Shown: positions 8,591 through 18,095, counted from the first letter of the stretch. The stretch: 64,000 nucleotides of DNA from Lewinellaceae bacterium (GCA_020636405.1 JACJXW010000007.1:62001-126000); one strand, 5' to 3'. A program made the numbers and translations. The notes: generated from the sequence alone by a model not told the origin.

Positions 8591-9610
8591 TCACTCCATC
8601 CCCTTCAACAGCGCCAGGTCCAGACGCCACAGCTCATACGTATCGATCAGATACCACAGCTTCTGGTGGTAGGTCTTGCTCGTGGCGTATCCGGCCATCT
8701 TCAGGCCGGCGGCACAGGCAGCGTAGTAGGGCACGGTGGTCTCCCCTTTGAAAAATTCGTGGGGGGCAATGCCGGAGGCGCGCTGGAAGGTGCGGGCGGC
8801 CTCGGTGATATCGTGGTCGGTCCCGATAGGAAAGGTATTCCAGATCCAGCTGTAACAGCCGGTCTGCCCGGGAGTACAGGGGCGGGTGAGCAACTGGGTA
8901 TGGCGGGCATAGCTGTCGCCGACGGAGCGGTAGGCTTCAAAGCGGTCGTAGGAATTATCGTCGTGGAAATTGAAGACGCCAACGGCCGGGGCAATGAACA
9001 GAAAATCTTCATCGCGCAGCTCGTTGAAACGCTTGGCTTTCACTTTCTGGCGGGCGTGGCTGCTGAGCCGCGCTTTGATGCCGAAATGGTTGTTGGTCTT
9101 ACGGGCAAGCCGGGAGGTTCCTGCAGTGGATTCCAGCAGGGCCTGCGCCAGCTTGATGCTGGCAGGCACCTTGTGGCGGTACATTTCCAGCAGCGCCGCC
9201 TCCTTGTTGGCCTCGATGTAATCGACGAATTGCCGGGCGGCGCGCATCCTCCCCTTTGAGAAGCCGGCCTTTTCAAGCTTGGCGAGAATGTCCTCTCCTT
9301 TCCAGGTATTGCGCAGGCCGATCCTTTCGGGCGGGCCCTCGTCGGGCTTGCTGAAGATGTCGGTTGAAGTGTCCAGTTCATAAAAACGCTGCAGGGCCTC
9401 CGCAGAAATACCGCCCATTGCCTGCAGGCCCGAGCGGTACGCATCGCTCAGTTCATAGAGAATGGGCAATTGTTTGCTAATTTCCTCCCATTTGTTCTGC
9501 CGAAGGTACAGGCCCGCCAATATCATCCCCAGCACGAACAGGCCGGTGAAAAAGCCCCGCGCTAGCTGTGATGTCCCCTCGGCGGTAGAGTGGAATAGTC
9601 CCATAATCAA
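8591..9610 (-). CDS. glucosaminidase domain-containing protein, membrane-anchored
   Basis: 339 residues. An N-terminal membrane helix (about 17-38, FFTGLFVLGMILAGLYL) is followed by a spacer of about 85 residues and a glucosaminidase domain (about 125-330). Landmarks are PASIKLAQALLESTAGTS with the presumed catalytic Glu, NHFGIKAR, and a late GYATSKTYHQKLWYLID block. It shares architecture with the first gene of the window but has a longer catalytic domain with an insertion containing two Cys (RPCTPGQTGCYSW). An alternative ATG lies two codons downstream. Role: peptidoglycan hydrolysis at the cell envelope. Confidence 0.9.
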   Translation of the reverse strand: MIMGLFHSTAEGTSQLARGFFTGLFVLGMILAGLYLRQNKWEEISKQLPILYELSDAYRSGLQAMGGISAEALQRFYELDTSTDIFSKPDEGPPERIGLRNTWKGEDILAKLEKAGFSKGRMRAARQFVDYIEANKEAALLEMYRHKVPASIKLAQALLESTAGTSRLARKTNNHFGIKARLSSHARQKVKAKRFNELRDEDFLFIAPAVGVFNFHDDNSYDRFEAYRSVGDSYARHTQLLTRPCTPGQTGCYSWIWNTFPIGTDHDITEAARTFQRASGIAPHEFFKGETTVPYYAACAAGLKMAGYATSKTYHQKLWYLIDTYELWRLDLALLKGME

Positions 9611-10023
9611 TTGGCAGTAGATTTATTGGATCCGGAAAATCTTTTTCTAAAATAAGGTACTTCCCGGAATTGCCAAATTAAAAAAAATCACATCCGTTGC
9701 GTTAAGGCCGGCAATCGGATTACAAAATAAAGCTAAAAAGTATTACATTTACCCCGCCCTAAATCATAATCTCCTATTAGCCTGACCCTTTTACTTGGGG
9801 CCTGATTGAGATATGTACCCGCAAAACGCCGGGAATACTGCTCAACCCAGCCTCCAAGGCCCTTCTGCTGGTATTGATTTTCTAAGGCGCCCTATGTGGG
9901 CATAGACGGTACTTTCTGGTGTCCGGTTCTTGTTCGGTCTGCCCCTAAAGAGAACAACCGGCCCCTGGCCAGAAAGCGGATGAATGATTGTTTTTCGTGG
10001 AAAATGAGCCAATTTCCCTTTGT
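9611..10023. other. divergent intergenic region, nothing certain
   Basis: 413 bases between a minus-strand glucosaminidase and a plus-strand secreted protein. AT-rich near 9640-9760, then GC-rich. A TACATTTA near 9744 is one base from a -7 consensus but lacks a good -33. No gene or strong hairpin seen. Confidence 0.4.
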
Positions 10024-12282
10024 ATGAAGAGCGTTTGGTTGCTACCCCTTTTATGGCTACCCCTCTGTTGCCTGCCTACCGGCATGCGGGCCCAGTCTGT
10101 ACTCGAACTCCAAGAGTGCGGCGTTTCCTATATCGACCCGCAGGACGACCTTGGCAATACCCAGCCCTCACAGGATACCCTGGCCTATACGGAGTACTTC
10201 CCGGACGATACCCTGCTCCGGGCCTATTATATAGACATCAACGCATTCGGCGGGCAACAGGTCGACCGCGCCCGCGTTTTTGCGCTCATGCCGGATGGCA
10301 GCCGGAAAGCGCTCGGCAGCCTTTCCTTTGGCAATTGTATCGGTTGCGTGGACGGCTTTGCGCTGGTGGAGAACGATTCCCTTCTGGTGCAGGGCGTCAA
10401 TGATGTCAATACGATGAACCTCTGGCTGCAATCGCTCGGACAGCCCCCCTACGCCCTTCCGGCCAACCTGCAAACCTTTACCGGTGTCGGGCGCCTGAGC
10501 GGCCAGCTGCCTTTCTGCGCGAAAGGCCTGCGGGTAGAATTCGTCGTATTCAGCAACCCCACCAGCACTTCCACCGAATTTTCCACCCATATCCACTGCC
10601 CGGAAGTAGTGCGCTCGTGTGTGATCGAAAAGGAAGTGGAGGTGGACTGCCAGAAGGACAGCATTACCCTGCGGGCGCTCCTGCCGCCGGATTGCTTTTC
10701 CGGGCCACTACAGGTTGAATGGTCCAACTCCAACGGCTGGAGCTCCGATTCGATAGCTGCCCGGCTTCCCCTGTCCGGCAACGAGGGCATGTACTACCTG
10801 CGCGTGGAAGATGATTGCTGCACCTACGTCGACTCCGTCCTGGTAGAGAACCCGGATTTTGCCCAGGCCGGAGCCGATCAACTGATCTGCCAGGGTACAA
10901 CAGCCAGCCTGCAGGGCGGCGGCGGCATCAGCCACTTCTGGGAAAGGCCCGACGGCAGCACGGAAGATGGCGCAGCGCTCGCTATTCCCAATGCCTTGGG
11001 CACCGACAGCGGCCCATACATCCTCCATGCATTCAACGAGGAAGGCTGTGAAGATACCGACACCCTGCTGCTCACCGTCAATGTCCCGCCCACTCCGGAG
11101 ATCCTGTTCGAAGAAGTATGCCTGGAAGACACTCTCCTGCTCCGCCTCGGCAACGACAGCCTTTTCAACCAGATCGTGTGGGCCGGCGCCACGGGTAATA
11201 ATATACCCAACGGTATCCTCTACAGCTTCCAGCCGTCGGACATCGGCGCCTATACCCTGGCCGCTACCGACTCTTTAGGGTGCGAAATACGGGAAACCTT
11301 TGATGTCTTCGGATTTACCCCTTCCGACATCGAATCGGTGGTCGAAGAGAGCTGCGACAGCACCCGCATCTATCTTTTTCCAAATACCTACCAGTACGTA
11401 TGGAATAACGGGCAATCGGGTAGCACCCTGGCCACGGCTGCCGGGGGATCTTTCCTGGTATCGATCACCGATGATCAGGGCTGTAGCACCACCCAAATTT
11501 TTGACCTGCCGGCTCCCGACGGGCCGGATGTGGAAATAGAACTGGAGCAACCACTCTGCCCCAACGACTATGGGGGCATCCGCTTCGTTCCCGCCGACCC
11601 GGATCAGCCGCTCATTTACTCCATTGACGGGGGAGAAACATACGAACTATCCCCCCGGTTCAACAAACTCCTGCCGGGAGCCTACTCACTGGCCATTCAG
11701 GACGGCCTGGGCTGCATCCGGGAGCAAACGGTTGAACTGTTGTCTCCGGATACCCTTGCTGTAGCGCTGAACATCAGCGAACTGAATGTGCGCCCCAATA
11801 CGCCGGTAAGCCTCTCCACCGAGGTGATCGGCAATGTGCTGCGCTATCAGTGGCTGCCCAAAGAGATCGACACGGAGAGCCCGGTGTCCAATTTCCTTGC
11901 CCGCCAGGATATGGATGTGCGCATCATCGTTGAGGACGGCCGCGGCTGTAAAGCTTCCGACGGCTTCCAGCTGACGATCGTGCTGGGCGACATCTACATA
12001 CCCAACGCCTTTTCTCCCGATGGCGACGGCCGCAACGACCGCTTCACCTTTTACAGCGACAATGGCTCCGGCGAGATCATCGAGCGACTGCGCATCTACG
12101 ACCGATGGGGGGCGTTGGTCTACGAAGGAGAAGAACTGTTCCTCAATGATGAGTCCACCGGTTGGGACGGGCGTTACGGAGAAAAAAATATGAACCCGGG
12201 GGTGTACGCCTATCAGGGGGTCGTGCGCTTTGGGAACGGGGCGAAAAGAGCATTCAAAGGCGATATTTCGCTGGTACGATAA
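10024..12282 (+). CDS. secreted multi-domain protein with T9SS type B (CHU_C) sorting domain
   Basis: 753 residues from the ATG at 10024, chosen because it starts at the signal peptide (MKSVWLLPLLWLPLCCLP, cleavage after MRAQ) rather than at the in-frame TTG 36 bases earlier. The middle contains several Ig/PKD-like beta modules, rich in Cys pairs and Asp/Gly turns (for example CPNDYGGIRFVPADPDQP, which resembles SprB-repeat type adhesin modules). The last 90 residues begin IYIPNAFSPDGDGRNDRFTF and contain YDRWGALVYEG and GWDGRYGEKNMNPGVYAY, the classic gliding-motility-associated C-terminal domain. By family knowledge it is exported by the type IX system and displayed or released at the surface. 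Ligand unknown. It is followed after 14 bases by a secreted protein, probably the same transcript. Confidence 0.92.
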   Translation: MKSVWLLPLLWLPLCCLPTGMRAQSVLELQECGVSYIDPQDDLGNTQPSQDTLAYTEYFPDDTLLRAYYIDINAFGGQQVDRARVFALMPDGSRKALGSLSFGNCIGCVDGFALVENDSLLVQGVNDVNTMNLWLQSLGQPPYALPANLQTFTGVGRLSGQLPFCAKGLRVEFVVFSNPTSTSTEFSTHIHCPEVVRSCVIEKEVEVDCQKDSITLRALLPPDCFSGPLQVEWSNSNGWSSDSIAARLPLSGNEGMYYLRVEDDCCTYVDSVLVENPDFAQAGADQLICQGTTASLQGGGGISHFWERPDGSTEDGAALAIPNALGTDSGPYILHAFNEEGCEDTDTLLLTVNVPPTPEILFEEVCLEDTLLLRLGNDSLFNQIVWAGATGNNIPNGILYSFQPSDIGAYTLAATDSLGCEIRETFDVFGFTPSDIESVVEESCDSTRIYLFPNTYQYVWNNGQSGSTLATAAGGSFLVSITDDQGCSTTQIFDLPAPDGPDVEIELEQPLCPNDYGGIRFVPADPDQPLIYSIDGGETYELSPRFNKLLPGAYSLAIQDGLGCIREQTVELLSPDTLAVALNISELNVRPNTPVSLSTEVIGNVLRYQWLPKEIDTESPVSNFLARQDMDVRIIVEDGRGCKASDGFQLTIVLGDIYIPNAFSPDGDGRNDRFTFYSDNGSGEIIERLRIYDRWGALVYEGEELFLNDESTGWDGRYGEKNMNPGVYAYQGVVRFGNGAKRAFKGDISLVR

Positions 12283-12296
12283 AAGAACCAAAAGAA

Positions 12297-13280
12297 ATGA
12301 GTATGACGCGAACAATACTTCCGGCCATTCTTCTGGCGCTGATGATCAGCGGCCTTCAGGCGCAGTCGCTGGAGATGGGTGTCGAAACGGTAACCGGTGT
12401 AGCGCGCACTACATTTCGGGGCAGCCTGGCGGAGATCGCCGGTTTTTCGGAAGTAGAGATCACGGATGGCATCGTGGATTCCGCGCTTACCAATGCCGGC
12501 ATCGATGCTCCGCGCTGGCTGAAGGAGCTCTTCCCCGGCATTCGGATCGAAGTGACGGGAGAGATCAATAAGAAGCTTTCGCGCAATGTAAATGGCGTTC
12601 GATTCTTCGCACGTTACCACTTTTTGGGTGGAAGCTTTACCATTTCTGACCCACGGTTAACGGAAAAGCCAGAAGCCAGGAAACTGAAAAACCAGATGAA
12701 GTCTGTCCGCCTTTCGCTGGCGGGAAAGGCCGGTGAACTGGCAGAGCACCTGGCCTTGCTGGCGCTGGAAGACGCTACTAAAACCGAGCCTTTTTTCTCC
12801 AGGCGCTACGACCTGGAGGCCTACCTCCACCTCAAACGGCTCTTTATGCCGGGCCAGGCTATCCTGGAATGGGGCAAGAACCGCAACGCCTCCCTCGATT
12901 TCGAAGTGACCCCGGGCATCCGCTTTTCCGCCGACCCCTCGCCGGTGGTCGACCTGGGCAGTGTGCTGCTGATCAGCGAAAAGCTGGACAGCCTGATGGA
13001 GGGCGGCATCCTGCGCCCGGTGGAGAATACGACCGACCAGATCGCCGAGGCCATCCAAAATGTGGTTTTCGGAAAATTCAAGGACCCCAGGACGGTGCCT
13101 GCCATGGGGGGCTTTGTAAGGGCTGAACTGCTGGCCAGCTTCGGCAACGGAGTCTCCGCCATCTTAGGCGCCGACCTCAGTTTCAGCCGGCATACTTCTA
13201 TCAATGGCACCCGGCCCATGTATTCCACCTATGCCTTTGCCGGGCTGCGGTGGGGAATAGGGGTGGGGAAAAGAAAATGA
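12297..13280 (+). CDS. secreted, probably outer-membrane, protein of unknown function
   Basis: 328 residues. The ATG at 12297 (or 12303) is chosen because a signal peptide starts there (MTRTILPAILLALMISGLQA). No family is recognised. It is rich in alternating hydrophobic beta-strand patterns, and its last strand (STYAFAGLRWGIGVG) resembles an outer-membrane barrel closing strand without the usual terminal aromatic. A central helical part (about 115-165) has RKLKNQMKSVRLSLAGKAGELAEHL. It sits 14 bases behind the T9SS cargo gene and before another secreted protein with a similar overall plan (signal peptide, long N-terminal segment, GLxLxIG-like end), so the three may act together. Function not assignable from sequence. 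Confidence 0.7.
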   Translation: MSMTRTILPAILLALMISGLQAQSLEMGVETVTGVARTTFRGSLAEIAGFSEVEITDGIVDSALTNAGIDAPRWLKELFPGIRIEVTGEINKKLSRNVNGVRFFARYHFLGGSFTISDPRLTEKPEARKLKNQMKSVRLSLAGKAGELAEHLALLALEDATKTEPFFSRRYDLEAYLHLKRLFMPGQAILEWGKNRNASLDFEVTPGIRFSADPSPVVDLGSVLLISEKLDSLMEGGILRPVENTTDQIAEAIQNVVFGKFKDPRTVPAMGGFVRAELLASFGNGVSAILGADLSFSRHTSINGTRPMYSTYAFAGLRWGIGVGKRK

Positions 13281-13314
13281 ATTCGCAGCTGTTTCAAGGT
13301 GACGCCATTTGGAT

Positions 13315-13464
13315 ACCCAAATTTATTTGGGTTTGAAGACGCCTTAACGGCCTAAAATAGATTATATGGCTTACGCCTTCGACGCCAAATAAATTTGGCG
13401 ATCCTAGGTGAGCGCCTTCGCCTTCGACGCCAAATAAATTTGGCGATCCTGGGTGAGCGCCTTT
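13315..13464. repeat. palindromic repeats: one 18-base palindrome and two 45-bp tandem units
   Basis: At 13315-13332, ACCCAAAT and ATTTGGGT flank TT as a perfect inverted repeat. At 13375-13419 and 13420-13464, two near-identical 45-base units each contain GCCAAAT-AA-ATTTGGC, also a perfect inverted repeat. The two units differ mainly by one base in the tail (CTAGG/CTGGG). They lie between two secreted-protein genes and are not followed by T-runs. Confidence 0.75.
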
Positions 13465-13512
13465 ATCAATCAGGCTTTTAAATCAAGAAGGGAAAACTAA
13501 AAAGAAGGGACA

Positions 13513-14463
13513 ATGAACGGAAAATTTTACGCCTTACTGCTTATTACCACTTTCCTGCTGGCCAATAAGCAGGCAACCGCCCAAACGGCAGAGGATTACA
13601 GAAAAAAACCGGGCGCCACCTACCTGATCACCCTGGACGACGCCCGCCTGGATATCGGATTGCAAACCGTCTCGGTATTTGCCCTGGACGACAAGGCCCC
13701 CCTTGCCGCCAACCCCCACTACCGCGCCATGTGGAACCTCATCAAGCTGGGTGCTTCCCTGGAATCCTTACTACAGGGCATGGACGAGCCGATCAATGAC
13801 CTCAACATGGAAAGGGAGTTTGGGCAAAATGGGTACAACAAAACGATAATCGGCTTTTTCCTACGCTACGGCTTCGGCGAGTCCTCCGATGTGGAAATGC
13901 AGCGGCAGCACCTCGAGCTGTCCGTCAGCCCTGGGTATTTCAAGCAGGGCCGCCGCGGCATGAACCTGCATCTCGACTACCGCGTCAACCTGGCCAATAC
14001 GCGCTACGGAGCAGGGGTCAACAGCATTGCCAGGGCCATCGATTATGAGATATTCATCGGCGGCCGGGCAGGTTTCGACTGGAGCTTCCAGCGCTCGGAA
14101 GGCGAGGCCGGCTTCTTCGCCCACCTCAATGAAGAGATCAAACGGATAGCGGAGGAGAATGAATTTACGGTCGCCCAACTGCTGACCCTGGAAAGACTGG
14201 CGGAAGACAGCAAGATATTGCTGCCCGAAGATGTGGGCGGCCGTTCCTTCCACATCGGCCCCATAGCCGGCGCCCGCCTCTCCCGAAGAATATTCACCAA
14301 TGGGCAGGTTTTCCTCGGCGGCCAGTTCTTCTACGATGTTATGGACCTGGTGAACAGGACCAAGGAGGTGGAGAATATGCGCAGCCAGCATCACGTATCC
14401 ATCAGCCTGGGGCTGAGCCTGGCTATCGGAGGGGAAGGAAGAGGGATGGTGAGTTTTTATTGA
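13513..14463 (+). CDS. secreted protein of unknown function, probable outer-membrane barrel
   Basis: 316 residues with a signal peptide (MNGKFYALLLITTFLLANKQATAQ). No known domain recognised. The N-terminal part is mixed; the region from about residue 110 has alternating patterns (GFFLRYGFG, LELSVSPGYF, MNLHLDYRVN) and the end (HHVSISLGLSLAIGG) is barrel-like, ending in F-Y, as outer-membrane proteins often do. A Glu-rich helical segment (about 195-240) interrupts it. It shares general plan and neighbourhood with the gene at 12297 but clear homology is not visible by eye. Confidence 0.7.
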   Translation: MNGKFYALLLITTFLLANKQATAQTAEDYRKKPGATYLITLDDARLDIGLQTVSVFALDDKAPLAANPHYRAMWNLIKLGASLESLLQGMDEPINDLNMEREFGQNGYNKTIIGFFLRYGFGESSDVEMQRQHLELSVSPGYFKQGRRGMNLHLDYRVNLANTRYGAGVNSIARAIDYEIFIGGRAGFDWSFQRSEGEAGFFAHLNEEIKRIAEENEFTVAQLLTLERLAEDSKILLPEDVGGRSFHIGPIAGARLSRRIFTNGQVFLGGQFFYDVMDLVNRTKEVENMRSQHHVSISLGLSLAIGGEGRGMVSFY

Positions 14464-14466
14464 ATA

Positions 14467-14502
14467 CAGGTTGGAAGGCCCAAAGGTCACCCTTCCAACC
14501 TG
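14467..14502. terminator. bidirectional hairpin between convergent genes
   Basis: CAGGTTGGAAGG (14467-14478) pairs perfectly with CCTTCCAACCTG (14491-14502), loop 12 bases. It fills the 42-base gap between the convergent secreted-protein gene and the helicase gene. Confidence 0.65.
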
Positions 14503-14505
14503 CTA

Positions 14506-15813
14506 CTAATCTTTTTTCGGCTTCCGGCTTCCGCCGCCTCGGCCGCCTTTATTCCCGCCACGGCCCCCACTGCGGCTGCCGCCGCTTCGGCCTTTGCCTT
14601 TGCCACCGCCACCGCCGCTGCGTCCTCGTCCGCCACCGCCTTTACCCCCCCGGCCACCGCCGGAGTCGGAGTATTCCACATTGGCCAGGTCGGGAGGCAA
14701 TGGGAGGCGCTGTACTCTTCGTTCGATCAGTTCTTCAATGCGTTTGAAGCGGCCGCGGTCTTTCCGGTTGATAAAGGTGAAAGCCATCCCGGCGGCATCG
14801 GCCCGGCCGGTACGCCCGATCCGGTGTACATAATCTTCCGCATCGCCGGGCACGTCAAAATTGATGACCGCGTCGATGCCTTTGATATCAATACCCCGGG
14901 AGAGGACATCGGTAGCTACGATAATGGGAGTAGCGCCGCTTTTGAAAGCATGCAACTGAGCTACCCGCTCATCCTGGGTGAGGTCGGAGTGGATGGCGCC
15001 TACGTCCATTCCACGCTTATTGAGGCTGGTGGCCAATTCCCGCACATTCTTCTTGGTGCCGGCAAAGATCAGCACCCGCTCCAGGCGTTTATTGGTTTCC
15101 AGTATCCTTTCCGTCAGTGCGATCTTGCCAAAGTTTTCCACTTCGTAAGCCAGCTGGAGGATGTTTTCGGCCGGCTTGGAAATGGCGATATTGATCTCCA
15201 CCGGTTCGCGCAGCAACTGCTTGGCAAACTTGCGGATCTGCGCAGGCATGGTTGCGGAGAAGAGCAGCGTCTGTCGTTCCCGGGGGAGCTTATTCACAAT
15301 ATCCATGATAGCAGGAGCAAAGCCCATATCCAGCATGCGGTCCGCCTCGTCGAGGATGAGATGGCGCACAGAGTCCAGTTTGGCGTAGCCAAAATCGAGG
15401 TGAGCGCTGAAGCGGCCCGGCGTACACACAATGATGGCCGCGCCGCGTTTTAGCGCGCGTTTCTCCTGTTCCATGGCCTGGCCGTCGCGGCCGCCGTAAA
15501 TGGCAATGGAGCTCACCGGAGTGAAGTAGGAGAGCGCTTCCAACTGCTGGTCGACCTGCATGGCCAGCTCCCGGGTCGGTTCGATAATGATGGTATCGAC
15601 GCCTTCTTCGTTGGGGTCTTTAGTAAGGCGGTTCAGGATGGGCAGAAGGAAGGCGGCGGTTTTACCCGTGCCGGTCTGAGCGCAGGCCAGCACATCGCGT
15701 TCTTCCATGATCGGGGGGATTGCCAGCTCCTGTACAGGCGTCGCGGTTTTAAAACCCATCGCATCCAGCCCTTCTATTAATTCTGGTTCAAAACCAAAGT
15801 CAGAGAATTTCAA
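14506..15813 (-). CDS. rhlE: DEAD-box ATP-dependent RNA helicase, RhlE type
   Basis: 435 residues. All DEAD-box motifs are visible in order: Q motif (FKTATPVQELAIP), motif I AQTGTGKT, Ia PTRELAMQ, II DEAD (LDEADRML), III SAT (LLFSATMP), and the helicase-C motifs including HRIGRTGR. After residue 375 comes a tail of about 60 residues that is almost only Gly, Arg, Ser and Lys (GGRGGKGGGGRGRSGGG), an RGG-type RNA-binding tail typical of RhlE/CsdA-like helicases in Bacteroidota. It unwinds structured RNA in ribosome assembly or mRNA decay, often in the cold. The GC-rich tail codons make the local sequence low-complexity. Confidence 0.93.
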   Translation of the reverse strand: MKFSDFGFEPELIEGLDAMGFKTATPVQELAIPPIMEERDVLACAQTGTGKTAAFLLPILNRLTKDPNEEGVDTIIIEPTRELAMQVDQQLEALSYFTPVSSIAIYGGRDGQAMEQEKRALKRGAAIIVCTPGRFSAHLDFGYAKLDSVRHLILDEADRMLDMGFAPAIMDIVNKLPRERQTLLFSATMPAQIRKFAKQLLREPVEINIAISKPAENILQLAYEVENFGKIALTERILETNKRLERVLIFAGTKKNVRELATSLNKRGMDVGAIHSDLTQDERVAQLHAFKSGATPIIVATDVLSRGIDIKGIDAVINFDVPGDAEDYVHRIGRTGRADAAGMAFTFINRKDRGRFKRIEELIERRVQRLPLPPDLANVEYSDSGGGRGGKGGGGRGRSGGGGGKGKGRSGGSRSGGRGGNKGGRGGGSRKPKKD

Positions 15814-16027
15814 AGTATTTGCGTTTCTTTATTTTATCACAATTTAAATCAGCCGCAAATATCCGGAAAAAAACTTGGCAATCAATGGGTTGATGGTTTT
15901 TGGATAGATAAAAAACAGAATATGGGCTTTTTTAGGGCCGCTTGTTGAAAAGCCGAAGCCAGGAGATTGTTCAAAATCCAATCACGGCCCTCAATGCCCG
16001 GCCTGGATTTCCTCCTTGACTAGCCGA

Positions 16028-16402
16028 TCAGGAAGCTTTTGCCGCTGCTTTCCGCCCGTTGGGCAGCAAGCGGGACTGCTTGGCGCTCCGGCCCTGCCGG
16101 TGGCGGCTAAAGGTAGAGAAAAAGCAGGCCAGGCCAACCAGGAACAGGCCCAGCAGCAGCAAGTTGAAAAGCCGGCTGCCTCCTTCTGCACGGAACCATT
16201 CCCTTACCGGGCCAGTCACCTGGGCCTGGACTTCGCGTTTGACCTGGTTGTAAACGGCCGGTTCAGGTTGAGAGCCGAAGGTATAGGCATCTGACTGGCC
16301 TTCCACGTCGATAAACCCGGAATAGTCCTCATTGGAAGATTGTGGGTAGAGGCGGAAGGAGGCCAGAAAACAAAAGGCCATAAGGAATGCTAAGGCTTTC
16401 AT
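16028..16402 (-). CDS. small secreted or membrane protein of unknown function
   Basis: 124 residues. A signal peptide (MKALAFLMAFCFLASFRLYPQ) is followed by an acidic stretch, a membrane helix at about 78-97 (LFNLLLLGLFLVGLACFF), and a basic cytosolic tail rich in Arg, Lys and Ala. No family is recognised. It stands alone between the helicase and an AIM24-like gene. The topology (signal, short periplasmic part, one helix, positively charged end) is plausible for a real protein, but there is no homology support. Confidence 0.55.
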   Translation of the reverse strand: MKALAFLMAFCFLASFRLYPQSSNEDYSGFIDVEGQSDAYTFGSQPEPAVYNQVKREVQAQVTGPVREWFRAEGGSRLFNLLLLGLFLVGLACFFSTFSRHRQGRSAKQSRLLPNGRKAAAKAS

Positions 16403-16559
16403 AAATTAGGATTTTAGGTTAGTTATTCAAGCCTATATTTGCCTAAAGAACCGATGGTTACCTGCTGTTCGTAGAAAAAATCAACTATCCTTTCTATTTT
16501 AGTTGAAGGAGCGATTTTATCTTCGAAACCTTGAGCTTCTCAACACAAAACCTCATTTC

Positions 16560-17363
16560 ATGAACGCACACGAACTCGATTACCAGATCTACGGCGAAGA
16601 GATGCAATTCGTCGAAATTGAATTGGACCCCTACGAAACCGTCATTGCCGAAGCCGGAAGTTTCATGATGATGGACGACGGCATCGAGCTGGCCACCATC
16701 TTCGGCGACGGCAGCCATAAGGAGGAAAATACCGGCATCTGGGACAAGGTCTTTTCCGCCGGCAAGCGCCTGTTGACCGGGGAAAGCCTCTTCATGACCG
16801 CCTTCACCCACGCCGGTACGGGCAAAAAGCGGGTTTCCTTTGCTTCTCCCTACCCCGGCCGCATCGTACCGCTTGACCTGACGGAACTGGAGGGCAAGAT
16901 CATCTGCCAGAAAGATGCCTTCCTCTGCGCTGCCAAGGGCGTCTCTGTGGGTATAGAATTCTCCCGGCGCCTGGGCCGTGGTTTCTTCGGCGGTGAAGGC
17001 TTTATCATGCAGAAACTCGAGGGCGACGGCCTGGCCTTCCTGCACGCCGGCGGCACTATTGTAGAGAAAGAATTGGCTATCGGCGAAACCCTGAGGGTAG
17101 ACACGGGCTGCCTGGTCGGCTTCACCCGCGATGTAGATTACGACATCGAGATGATCAAAGGCGTGCGCAACATGTTGTTCGGCGGCGAAGGCCTGTTTTA
17201 CGCCCGCCTGCAAGGCCCCGGAAAGGTGTGGATACAGTCGCTGCCCTTCAGCCGGCTGGCCGACCGGGTGGTCTCCGCTTCGCGCCACTATGGCGGCAAG
17301 AACAAAGGCGAAGGCAGCGTGCTCGGCGGCCTCGGCAATCTGCTGGATGGGGATAATTGGTAA
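16560..17363 (+). CDS. AIM24 family protein (TIGR00266 type)
   Basis: 267 residues, starting at the ATG at 16560 (an upstream in-frame codon would add a poor 19-residue extension). It matches the bacterial AIM24/TIGR00266 family of jelly-roll-like proteins: DPYETVIAEAGSFMMMDDGIEL near the start, FTHAGTGKKRVSFASPYPGRIVPLDL split over the middle, GRGFFGGEGFIMQKL, and the end GGLGNLLDGDNW. The function of the bacterial family is not established; the yeast homologue is mitochondrial. It is convergent with the response-regulator gene. Confidence 0.88.
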   Translation: MNAHELDYQIYGEEMQFVEIELDPYETVIAEAGSFMMMDDGIELATIFGDGSHKEENTGIWDKVFSAGKRLLTGESLFMTAFTHAGTGKKRVSFASPYPGRIVPLDLTELEGKIICQKDAFLCAAKGVSVGIEFSRRLGRGFFGGEGFIMQKLEGDGLAFLHAGGTIVEKELAIGETLRVDTGCLVGFTRDVDYDIEMIKGVRNMLFGGEGLFYARLQGPGKVWIQSLPFSRLADRVVSASRHYGGKNKGEGSVLGGLGNLLDGDNW

Positions 17364-17411
17364 AGGAATGAGTGTAGGATGGAATGGTCGATTGAATAGA
17401 GGCTCATTCCC

Positions 17412-18095
17412 TCATTCACTCTTCAGCCGGAACCCTACCCCGTGGATGTTTTCGACCTTGAGCGTATCGTCGGCCCGCAGATATTTGCGCAGGCGGGAGA
17501 TAAACACGTCGAGGCTGCGGCCCAGGAAGTAGTCGTCGTCCCCCCAGATCTGCTTGAGGATGTCGGATCGTTTGAGCACCTGATTGGGGTTTTCCGCAAA
17601 GAGCTTGAGCAGGTCTGCCTCTTTTTGGGTCAGCTGGAGGCGCTCTTCGCCATGAAGCAAAGAGAGGTTCTCGTGGTCGAGCTCGAACCGGCCCAGCCGG
17701 TAACGGCCAGGAGGTTTGGGGGCGCCTACCTTGCTACGGCGCAGGAAGACCTCCACCTTAAGGATCAGCTCTTCGATGCTGAAGGGCTTGGTGATGTAAT
17801 CATCGGCCCCCAGCCGAAGGCCGTACAGGCGGTCTTCTTTCAGGGATTTTGCCGTTAGAAAAAGGATGGGAATATCTGTATTGTATTGCCGGATCTCTCT
17901 GGCAACCGTAAAACCGTCCACTTCGGGCAGCATGACATCCAGGATGCACAGGTCGAAGTCCTGTTCGCCCACCTTTTTCAGGGCATCCCTGCCATCGGTG
18001 CAATGGGTAATCTTGTACCCCTGCAACTCGAGGTTATCCCGGGTCACGAAGCTCAGGCTTTCATCATCTTCAACATAAAGTATATGTGCCTTCAT
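17412..18095 (-). CDS. OmpR-family response regulator (RprY-like)
   Basis: 227 residues from the ATG at 18095; an earlier in-frame start would add 33 unrelated residues. The receiver domain (1-120) has the acidic pair in YVEDDES, the phospho-acceptor Asp in LCILDVMLPEVDGF, a Thr in FLTAK and the Lys in YITKPFS. The winged-helix DNA-binding domain (about 130-227) includes LTQKEADLLKLFAEN and RSLDVFISRLRKYL. It lies 29 bases downstream of its cognate histidine kinase. This pair resembles RprX/RprY of Bacteroides; target genes are unknown. Confidence 0.92.
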   Translation of the reverse strand: MKAHILYVEDDESLSFVTRDNLELQGYKITHCTDGRDALKKVGEQDFDLCILDVMLPEVDGFTVAREIRQYNTDIPILFLTAKSLKEDRLYGLRLGADDYITKPFSIEELILKVEVFLRRSKVGAPKPPGRYRLGRFELDHENLSLLHGEERLQLTQKEADLLKLFAENPNQVLKRSDILKQIWGDDDYFLGRSLDVFISRLRKYLRADDTLKVENIHGVGFRLKSE

